A DNA stretch of 5,287 bases from Sulfurimonas sp. Lineage in GTDB: Bacteria; Campylobacterota; Campylobacteria; Campylobacterales; Sulfurimonadaceae. Both the position numbers and the translations under genes were made by a program. Below, in pieces: positions 1 to 4,655 of the stretch. The stretch's first letter is position 1; every line of letters starts with the position of its first letter. The stretch is taken from assembly GCA_027066935.1 (NCBI GenBank), contig JAMOMX010000453.1, positions 1 to 5,287 of the forward strand. Direction: 5' to 3'. The notes beneath the pieces are model-generated. The model saw only the letters and a program-made list of their open reading frames with translations. It was not told the origin of the DNA and ran no database searches.

Positions 1-651
1 ATCTCATTGCATCTAAAGAGTGGTGAAAACTTAACTATTCTTGGTGCAAATGGAGCTGGAAAAAGCACACTTGCAAAGCTTTTTTGCGGACTTTTAAAGA
101 GTGAAAAGTCTATCAAGATTGATGATACTTTTATCGAGTCTTTGGCAGATTATAAGCGTTCAAAACTTATAAATTATATACCACCAAAACTCTCTATCTA
201 TGATACTTTTATAAATGTTTATGATTTTTTATCTCTAAGCCAACACCCTTCACAAATTAAAAAAATCTTAAAGCTTTTAGAGCTTGAAAGATTTGAAAAA
301 AGCTACTGCAATGACCTAAGTAGCGGAGAACAACAGCTTTTGCTTTTAGCTTCTGCACTTGTACAAAATGCCAAGCTTACTATCTTTGATGAGCCCACAA
401 GCAATCTTGACCCTAAAAAAACAAAGAGAGTTTTTGAGATATTTAAAAATCCTATTTATCTAAAACAAAAAATTATAATCACGCATGATTTACAACTTGC
501 TTCAAAATTAGATTATCCGATATTTTATATTGATAATGGAGCAGGGAAATATTTTGAAAGTGCCGATAAGTTTTTTGCATCTTCAAATCTAAAAATCATA
601 TTTGGCGACAGTGTGATTAAAAATAGTGATGATATAGTGATAAATTTATGA
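1..651 (+). CDS. ABC transporter ATP-binding protein, FecE/BtuD type (5' end outside window)
   Basis: This is the motor ATPase of an ABC importer, acting on the inner face of the cytoplasmic membrane with the FecCD-type permease encoded next. The frame is open to base 1, so the gene begins upstream; about 25-30 residues (first strand and A-loop) are probably missing. Counting visible residues, Walker A GANGAGKST lies at 15-23, the ABC signature LSSGEQ at 106-111, Walker B LTIFDEP at 126-132, the D-loop SNLD just after, and the H-loop histidine (ITHD) at about 162. The Q-loop region reads YIPPK where the family usually has YxPQ, so the usual glutamine is absent. The visible 216 residues plus the missing start make a protein slightly shorter than the usual 250 or so. 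Its stop overlaps the permease start (ATGA), which implies translational coupling. The substrate cannot be read from the sequence; iron chelate, haem or cobalamin are the family options. Confidence 0.93.
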   Translation: MSLHLKSGENLTILGANGAGKSTLAKLFCGLLKSEKSIKIDDTFIESLADYKRSKLINYIPPKLSIYDTFINVYDFLSLSQHPSQIKKILKLLELERFEKSYCNDLSSGEQQLLLLASALVQNAKLTIFDEPTSNLDPKKTKRVFEIFKNPIYLKQKIIITHDLQLASKLDYPIFYIDNGAGKYFESADKFFASSNLKIIFGDSVIKNSDDIVINL

Positions 652-1607
652 GGATATTTTGGTTCTTTTTTATATCGCTTATATTGCTTTTATCTTCGTT
701 TGTGGGAAAAGTTGATTTAAATATTTTAAAGATATTTCAGACTTCAAGTATAGATTACCAAATCTTTACTCAAATCCGCCTACCTCGAACGATATTAGCA
801 TTTTTAAGTGGCGGAATATTGGCTCTCTCTGGTTTGTTGTTTCAAACACTTTTTAGGAATCCACTAACTACCCCTTTCACTCTTGGCATCTCAAGTGGTG
901 CAACTCTAGGAGCTGCAATCGCTATAATCTTTGGATTTTCGAGTAGTTTTTTAGGCTTCTCATTTGTAACACTTTTTGGTTTTTTTGGAGCATTAAGTAC
1001 CGTGGCACTAATCTATTTTTTTTCAAAAAAACTCCCATCATCAAGTGACCATAGACTAATTCTTGTGGGAATCGCTCTCTCATTTCTCTACTCATCTGCT
1101 CTTTTGATACTCTACTATCTAAGTGATTTTCAAGAGAGTTATTTGATACTTAGATTTACGATGGGAAGCCTTTTGACAGTAGGATATGGAGATATCTTGC
1201 CTGTTCTTATAAGTGCCGTTGTAATACTTTTTGCTTCGATAAAATACAAACATCAACTAAAACTCCTCTCAATCTCAGGCGAATTTGCATTTTTAAAAGG
1301 TGTAAATGTTGAAAAAATCTTAATCACTCTTTTTATCATCATATCTCTAGCTGTAGGAGTCCTTGTAAGCATTGTTGGACCCATCAGCTTTATAGGTCTT
1401 ATCATCCCTCATATCGTAAGAAGTGTGATAAAAAAAAGCGTTGATAAAATCATAATAACCACTTTTTTAACAGGTGGACTGTTTTTGCTTCTTTGTGATA
1501 GTGTTTCAAGAAGTCTGCCTACTATTTCGGAGATTCCTGTTGGGATAATTACTTCGTTTGTTGGGGGGATAGTTTTTGTTTATATTTTGCTTAGTAGGAA
1601 GAAGTGA
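648..1607 (+). CDS. FecCD/BtuC-family ABC transporter permease
   Basis: This is the membrane-spanning subunit of an importer for iron-siderophore, haem or cobalamin, working as a dimer with the ATPase encoded just upstream. The 319 residues are the usual family length and are hydrophobic throughout, fitting about 9-10 membrane helices. Family motifs are clear: RLPRTI at 44-49, SGLLFQTLFRNPLTTP at 61-76 followed by LGISSGA, GPISFIGLIIPHIVR at 244-258 (the loop that contacts the ATPase), and EIPVGIITSFVGG at 295-307. The ATG overlaps the ATPase stop by four bases. No substrate-binding protein gene is visible; it may lie upstream. The last codons (VFVYILLSRKK, stop) form the left copy of a 35-base direct repeat whose second copy lies 3083 bases to the right. 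No terminator hairpin with a T run follows, so transcription may run into the convergent DUF2442 gene. Confidence 0.95.
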   Translation: MRIFWFFFISLILLLSSFVGKVDLNILKIFQTSSIDYQIFTQIRLPRTILAFLSGGILALSGLLFQTLFRNPLTTPFTLGISSGATLGAAIAIIFGFSSSFLGFSFVTLFGFFGALSTVALIYFFSKKLPSSSDHRLILVGIALSFLYSSALLILYYLSDFQESYLILRFTMGSLLTVGYGDILPVLISAVVILFASIKYKHQLKLLSISGEFAFLKGVNVEKILITLFIIISLAVGVLVSIVGPISFIGLIIPHIVRSVIKKSVDKIIITTFLTGGLFLLLCDSVSRSLPTISEIPVGIITSFVGGIVFVYILLSRKK

Positions 1608-1609
1608 TT
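1575..1609. repeat. Left copy of 35-base imperfect direct repeat (permease 3' end)
   Basis: This is the 3' end of the permease gene, covering codons FVYILLSRKK and the stop. It matches 4658-4692 at 31 of 35 positions, with the first 20 bases (1575-1594) identical. Mismatches are at 1595, 1598, 1603 and 1604. The two copies bracket the DUF4160/DUF2442 genes, the AAA ATPase gene and the integrase relic, so they look like the two ends of an insertion (att-like or recombination repeats). Confidence 0.85.
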
Positions 1610-1657
1610 GATTCTAGTAAGAGGCAAAAAGAAAGTGCTTGGAGAAAATGCCCTCAT
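1580..1657 (-). pseudogene. Possible truncated gene start at the insertion's left junction
   Basis: On the - strand, a perfect Shine-Dalgarno sequence GGAGGT (1670-1665) stands 7 bases before an ATG at 1657. The reading frame is only 25 codons, beginning MRAFSPSTFFLPLTRIN. It runs straight into the antisense of the permease 3' end, where it stops at 1580-1582. It lies 44 bases after the DUF2442 stop on the same strand, so it could be a third gene of that operon cut off by the insertion junction. It could also be a genuine small peptide or chance. I do not recognise the sequence. Confidence 0.3.
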
Positions 1658-1701
1658 TATGTTTACCTCCAATTTCATAAGTTCACAGTCTGGAGTACTT
1701 G

Positions 1702-1953
1702 TTATAGCTCTTGTTTCTCATATAAATCAGATATTGGAAAAACTAAATCATAATCTCCCCACTCAAGTTCACCATATGTTAAATTGAAGTTTTTAAAAAG
1801 ACTCTTGTCTTGATATTTTTTTATCTCGGGATGTCCCGAGCTAAATATAAAATTTTCAAAATCAACAATATTAATTTTTCCATCATTAAATGTTAGCTCA
1901 AGTTTATAACCATCAATATATTTTGCTGATTCAATTTCTAAATAATCTACCAT
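1702..1953 (-). CDS. DUF2442-family protein, second gene of DUF4160/DUF2442 pair
   Basis: This small protein of 83 residues resembles the DUF2442 family. It begins with paired beta strands (YLEIESAKYIDGYKLELTFNDGKINIVDF), then a variable middle (SSGHPEIKKYQDKSLFKNF), and ends with the typical GELEWGDYDLVFPISDLY segment. Its ATG directly follows the DUF4160 stop (TAGATG, no gap), with a Shine-Dalgarno sequence AAGGTGA inside the end of the upstream gene, so the two are surely co-translated. Such small adjacent pairs are common in accessory DNA and resemble toxin-antitoxin modules; that role is inferred from context, and which partner would be toxic cannot be told. A GC-rich 7-base-arm inverted repeat (1825-1840) lies within the gene. 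Confidence 0.85.
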   Translation of the reverse strand: MVDYLEIESAKYIDGYKLELTFNDGKINIVDFENFIFSSGHPEIKKYQDKSLFKNFNLTYGELEWGDYDLVFPISDLYEKQEL

Positions 1954-2259
1954 CTATTTCACCTTTCCTTCAATTTTAATGCAAGGTACTGTTTTATGAA
2001 GAATGAAGTAATCTATCCATTTTTGTACAATATCTTGTTTAAAACTTTCTACAAATTTTTTAAAATCTTTAAGTTGAGTATGTGGCAAAAATCTTTTCCC
2101 TTTGACATCTTTAAACTTAATATCAATAATTTCCCCATCTTCAATAATAAATTCAGCTTTGCTCTCAAAGCCTTGATATTTACCATGAACATGTATTGGT
2201 TCATGTTCATTACTATAAAACATAATAATGATACCAAGATACTCAAAGATTTTAGGCAT
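1954..2259 (-). CDS. DUF4160-family protein, first gene of DUF4160/DUF2442 pair
   Basis: This protein of 101 residues matches DUF4160. The N-terminal MPKIFEYLGIIIMFYSNEHE is followed by the histidine-rich family motif EPIHVHGKYQG (H19, H23 and H25 in HEPIHVH) and then KAEFIIEDGEI. The family's biochemical activity is not known to me; the clustered histidines could bind a metal, but that is a guess. The start is supported by an AGGAG Shine-Dalgarno sequence 8 bases upstream and by a TATAAT hexamer at 2292-2287, which would give a leader of about 20 bases. The gene abuts DUF2442 without a gap, making a two-gene operon that looks like a toxin-antitoxin or stabilisation module. The C-terminal tail after about residue 88 (KTVPCIKIEGKVK) is less typical of the family. 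Confidence 0.87.
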   Translation of the reverse strand: MPKIFEYLGIIIMFYSNEHEPIHVHGKYQGFESKAEFIIEDGEIIDIKFKDVKGKRFLPHTQLKDFKKFVESFKQDIVQKWIDYFILHKTVPCIKIEGKVK

Positions 2260-2286
2260 ACTGTCTTCTCCTACTTTTCTGAAAAT

Positions 2287-2292
2287 ATTATA
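2287..2292 (-). promoter_or_regulatory. Predicted -10 box for DUF4160/DUF2442 operon
   Basis: A perfect TATAAT reads on the - strand from 2292 to 2287, about 27 bases before the DUF4160 ATG. No good -35 box stands at 17-18 bases: TTGAAA is only 10 bases upstream of it. Weak -35 boxes in AT-rich flanks are common in Campylobacterota, so a sigma-70 promoter here is plausible but rests on one hexamer. Confidence 0.5.
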
Positions 2293-2311
2293 TCATAATT
2301 TTTTTCAAGGA

Positions 2312-2328
2312 TTTTTGAGCATCTTTTT
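2312..2328. repeat. Short direct repeat, left copy (16/17 with 4056-4072)
   Basis: The + strand reads TTTTTGAGCATCTTTTT here and TTTTTGTGCATCTTTTT at 4056-4072, a single mismatch in 17. The copies lie 1744 bases apart and flank the ATPase gene together with the decayed stretch. The right copy overlaps the ATPase start codon; the left copy lies about 50 bases before the DUF4160 start. The shared sequence may mark a cassette-like boundary or be chance in AT-rich DNA. Confidence 0.4.
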
Positions 2329-2377
2329 AAAAAAAATATAGAGTTTCCATAAAGTGTTTTAACTTTTTGATACTTTT

Positions 2378-2410
2378 CAATACCAAAGTATATTTTTAAA
2401 TATTGGATTG
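2378..2410. repeat. Hairpin with bulges on one arm only
   Basis: The arms CAAT-CCAA-TAT-TT and AA-ATA-TTGG-ATTG pair over 13 base pairs with a TTT loop (2395-2397). The unpaired bases A2382, A2387-G2388 and A2392 all lie in the left arm. One-sided extrahelical bases are a mark of integron attC sites, but the flanking core boxes do not fit well (GTTGGTA begins at 2410 and TTTTAAC lies 14 bases left of the stem), so this is not called attC. No T run follows on either strand to suggest a terminator. Confidence 0.4.
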
Positions 2411-2716
2411 TTGGTAATGCTTTGAATTGTGGCTATAACGGTGGACTTGAAAAATCTGTAGCTGTCCACAAGCTCTTTTATATGCTTCATGATAACACAT
2501 CTTTTTGCTCAACCAAAATTTACGGCTGGGGATACAGATTTTTCTCCAAAGTTTTGTTATCTAAGAGACTTTACTACCTGCAACCAAGCTTGAACTTAAA
2601 GACCATAAAGCAACGCTTCCAAAGATACTTTCTCTGTCTTTTGACCTTTCTTTTTTAGCTTTGCTGTCTGTTGGAATTTTCATTTTTGAGGAACTTTGAA
2701 ACTCTTACAAAACTAC

Positions 2717-4066
2717 CTATTCATCATATGGAGTTTTCTTATGTTTTATAAGTTCGTTTATTACCATTTCAAAAACATCACTTACCTTTTTTGCTTCATT
2801 TATACTATTTTCATCTAATTTCATACTACAATATGCTTTGAAAAATGGATTTGAAAATGAATATTTTCCAGAGTTATCATCATATCTAAGAATTTCATCA
2901 AATTTACTAGAACATAACTTCTGTAAATAACTTGTACAATTTCCTTGCGGATAATTTTCTTCTTCCTCTTGTATTTTACTAAGTATTTCATTATGAGTAA
3001 CATTATCTTCATTTAGTGCTAAAAAGGCAGCTAAAATAAGTTTAACATTTTCGTATGAATTTCCTCTTGATTTCAATGCTTTATCATATTGTTTTTTATA
3101 TGTATCTGATTTGTCATTTAGATATTCTTTAATTGATTCTTTAAAAACAGAATCTAAAATTTTATTTTTTATATGGCATGTTTTGTCTATTTTGGAAAAA
3201 TGACAATAATTATAAGCTAAAGAATGGCAAATACTACCGAGAGAATTAGAATGTTTTACTGTTGAATTTATTAATGTTTTTGAAAGATGAATATTAAGTA
3301 GTCTTGAGCCATTTATAAGAATTGATTTAATCTCTTCTGATGATAATAATGGTACATGTACTTCTGCAAGTCTTTGATTTATATCTGTAGTATGGTCTAC
3401 AATATCTCTTGGGCTATTTACAGCTCCAAGTGCTATAATTTTTACCTTAGGATAGTCGTTAGATATATCAACAAATGCTTTCATTACTTCAGCTAATTTT
3501 TTCTTTTCACTATCTTTAACTTTATGAAAATCATCAATAACCCAGACACAATCAATTGCTCCTAAAAATTCAGCTAATTTTTCGTAGGTTAATTGAATTG
3601 GTAAAACTCTTTGATACTGTTTATTTGATTCAACACTTACTTCACCTTTAAGAGTGCTTTCTATTCCACTATATGATGACTTTAAGTGGCTTGAAATTTT
3701 TATAGAATTTTTTTCACTAGTGTTATTTACATAGTAAGGATTTAATTTATCAAAAGCTTTTACAATTAAGTCTTCTAAAGTTTCTGATGATAAGCAGCCA
3801 GTAATTATAAATTTTCTCTTTTGTCGTTTTAATGCTTCTCTAATTAATGTAGTTTTGCCACCTCCTGAATGTCCATAAAGTATTAATTGTTTACCAGTTT
3901 GTTTAATATTTTTATCTATATTTTTTTCAAGATTTGTTCTTTTAATATAATTTAGATTTGCTGCACTTGATGGTGTAAAAACATTTTCTAGTAATTTTTT
4001 ATGTATGCCAAAAAAATTAAGTAAATTATTAATCAACTTTTTTCCTTTTTTAGAGTTTTTGTGCAT
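2717..4066 (-). CDS. AAA/STAND-like ATPase of unknown role with C-terminal winged helix
   Basis: This 449-residue cytoplasmic P-loop ATPase resembles Orc1/Cdc6 and STAND regulators. The N-terminal VFTPSSAANLNYIKR (29-43) looks like the leader that precedes the P-loop in a group of stand-alone bacterial ATPases. Walker A is GHSGGGKTT (65-73), Walker B VWVIDDF (174-180), and a sensor-1-like stretch IIALGAVNSP lies at 210-219. INQRLAEVHVP (229-239) supplies a candidate arginine finger, R232. The helical lid is at about 243-300. Residues about 335-415 look like a winged helix ending YSFSNPFFKAYCSM. No effector domain, transmembrane helix or repeat sensor is visible. The ATG at 4066 sits inside a 9-base-arm hairpin and has only an A-rich leader; a TTG at 4036 with AAGGA 6 bases upstream is a strong alternative start. 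It stands alone, in a cassette-like position facing away from the integrase relic. A defence or stress-sensing role is an inference from context. Confidence 0.8.
   Translation of the reverse strand: MHKNSKKGKKLINNLLNFFGIHKKLLENVFTPSSAANLNYIKRTNLEKNIDKNIKQTGKQLILYGHSGGGKTTLIREALKRQKRKFIITGCLSSETLEDLIVKAFDKLNPYYVNNTSEKNSIKISSHLKSSYSGIESTLKGEVSVESNKQYQRVLPIQLTYEKLAEFLGAIDCVWVIDDFHKVKDSEKKKLAEVMKAFVDISNDYPKVKIIALGAVNSPRDIVDHTTDINQRLAEVHVPLLSSEEIKSILINGSRLLNIHLSKTLINSTVKHSNSLGSICHSLAYNYCHFSKIDKTCHIKNKILDSVFKESIKEYLNDKSDTYKKQYDKALKSRGNSYENVKLILAAFLALNEDNVTHNEILSKIQEEEENYPQGNCTSYLQKLCSSKFDEILRYDDNSGKYSFSNPFFKAYCSMKLDENSINEAKKVSDVFEMVINELIKHKKTPYDE
4034..4047 (-). promoter_or_regulatory. Alternative ribosome binding site and TTG start for the AAA ATPase
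   Basis: On the - strand AAGGA (4047-4043) stands 6 bases before an in-frame TTG (4036-4034), which would start the protein at LINNLLNFFG. This would remove ten lysine-rich residues and keep every ATPase motif. It is a better ribosome binding site than anything in front of the ATG at 4066, and it lies outside the start-codon hairpin. Confidence 0.4.
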
Positions 4067-4072
4067 CTTTTT
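4056..4072. repeat. Short direct repeat, right copy (16/17 with 2312-2328)
   Basis: This is the partner of the repeat at 2312-2328. It covers the ATG of the ATPase gene and half of the hairpin at 4063-4082. Read on the - strand, both copies give a run of A, then GATGC and CAAAAA. Confidence 0.4.
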
Positions 4073-4082
4073 TAAAAGATGC
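4063..4082 (-). promoter_or_regulatory. Perfect inverted repeat enclosing the ATPase start codon
   Basis: GCATCTTTT and AAAAGATGC form perfect 9-base arms around a two-base centre. In the ATPase transcript the AUG at 4066-4064 lies in the 3' arm, together with the A-rich stretch that would have to serve as its ribosome binding site. The hairpin could mask this start, or the palindrome could be an operator. It is not followed by a T run on either strand, so it is not a typical terminator. Confidence 0.5.
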
Positions 4083-4391
4083 AGGGCTTCAATATTTCAT
4101 TTGGAACTATCATGATAAGTTAAATTCCTATCTTGACTTTTCTCTTTGTTTATCATAATAATACGAACTGTTAGATAACTAGTTATTAACATGCAGTATA
4201 TCTAAAACACACCTTAGTATTAATATTAACTCACAAAGAAAATATACATTTAATAAAGAAAAACATTTTAATCTGAAATATTTATTAACTTATTTAAGAA
4301 AAATAAAGAAAATATGACAAAAATATTTATTGTTTTAATTAAATTTTTCCAAATAGTAGATATTTTGTATGTTAATTATTGGAGATAAATT
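4083..4391. other. Very AT-rich intergenic region between the ATPase and integrase relic
   Basis: No gene is visible. This region is where an integron attI site would be expected, since the integrase and the ATPase diverge from it. It holds two imperfect inverted repeats ending in AAC/GTT: 4105-4121, 8-base arms with one bulged A, and 4169-4191. Two matches to the GTTRRRY core occur on the + strand, GTTAAAT at 4119 and GTTAGAT at 4170, spaced 51 bases. No RYYYAAC is seen on the + strand, as a cassette junction in this direction would require. Promoters for both flanking genes should lie here, but no convincing -35/-10 pair stands out. Confidence 0.45.
4169..4191. repeat. Inverted repeat with one bulged G, upstream of the integrase relic
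   Basis: TGTTA-(G)-ATAACT and AGTTATTAACA pair over 11 bases; G4174 is the only unpaired base, and the inner 12 bases ATAACTAGTTAT are a perfect palindrome. It lies about 200 bases before the integrase ATG and contains GTTAGAT, a match to the integron core GTTRRRY. It could be an attI-like recombinase site or an operator; the sequence alone does not decide. Confidence 0.45.
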
Positions 4392-4655
4392 ATGCAGAAA
4401 AAGAGATTATTAGATATTGTAAGAGATAAGATTTGTTTTAAATATTATAGTTTTTCTATAGAGAGAACATATATATATTGGATAAAATATTTCATTCTTT
4501 TTCATGATAAAAAATATCCTATAGAGATGGGTGAAAATGAGATAGAATCATTTTTAACTCACTTGGCAGTTGAAAAAAAGATTTCACTAACAACATAAAA
4601 TCAAGCATTTTCAGCGATACTTTTTCTTTATCGTGAAGTTTTGGGTGTTGATATG
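4392..4655 (+). pseudogene. intI: Integron-type tyrosine recombinase (IntI), N-terminal relic
   Basis: The frame begins with an ATG preceded by GGAG at 8 bases and encodes the N-terminal SAM-like core-binding domain of an integron integrase: LLDIVRDKICFKYYSFSIERTY, WIKYFILFHDKKYPIEMGENEIESFL and THLAVEKKIS. A TAA at 4596-4598 ends it after 68 codons. The same frame then continues with unmistakable family sequence, NQAFSAILFLYREVLGVDM. The family normally has STQNQA at this place, so the TAA most likely arose from a CAA glutamine codon by one C-to-T change. Similarity ends at 4655, exactly where the displaced permease 3' end begins. The whole catalytic domain (R-H-R-H/W-Y) is missing; a complete IntI has roughly 320-340 residues. 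The relic is certainly inactive as a recombinase. The 68-residue fragment might still be translated. Confidence 0.85.

Larger units (their letters stand above)
2300..2716. other. Gene-free, probably decayed stretch between DUF4160 and the AAA ATPase
   Basis: No complete gene can be supported here. Several broken frames look weakly protein-like. On the - strand, 2683-2561 gives 40 codons beginning MKIPTDSKAKKERSK and continuing ESIFGSVALWSLSSS. Another - strand frame begins MKHIKELVDSYRFFKSTV at about 2492. On the + strand, the frame from 2565 to 2699 reads LLPATKLELKDHKATLPKIL and then a hydrophobic end FIFEEL. None has a good ribosome binding site and none is recognisable. A + strand frame with a TTG start at 2422 (78 codons) also lacks support. 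The stretch is slightly richer in GC than the flanking cargo genes, which fits the remains of a frameshifted gene. It also contains the hairpin at 2378-2410. Confidence 0.4.

Noticed and set aside
1608..1783. + strand frame following the permease stop (VRGKKKVLGENALIMFTSN)
   Set aside because: It has no start signal beyond a TTG, it overlaps the DUF2442 3' end, and the opposite strand has a much better ribosome binding site.
1825..1840. CTCGGGA-TG-TCCCGAG, a GC-rich perfect inverted repeat, as a terminator between the convergent genes
   Set aside because: It lies inside the DUF2442 coding region (codons of SSGHPE) and has no T run after it on either strand.
1996..2298. 100-codon open frame on the + strand, and a 65-codon frame on the - strand (2049-2246)
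   Set aside because: Both overlap DUF4160 in other frames; that gene has a family match, a Shine-Dalgarno sequence and a promoter.
2507..2513. GCTCAAC, an exact match to RYYYAAC, as an attC core site
   Set aside because: No complementary GTTRRRY lies at 50-150 bases in the needed direction, and no stem connects it to one.
2422..2658. 78-codon + strand frame with a TTG start
   Set aside because: It has no ribosome binding site, no recognisable family and a composition like a shadow of decayed sequence; it is described only within the gene-free stretch.
2821..3012. 63-codon - strand frame
   Set aside because: It is a shadow inside the ATPase gene in a different frame.
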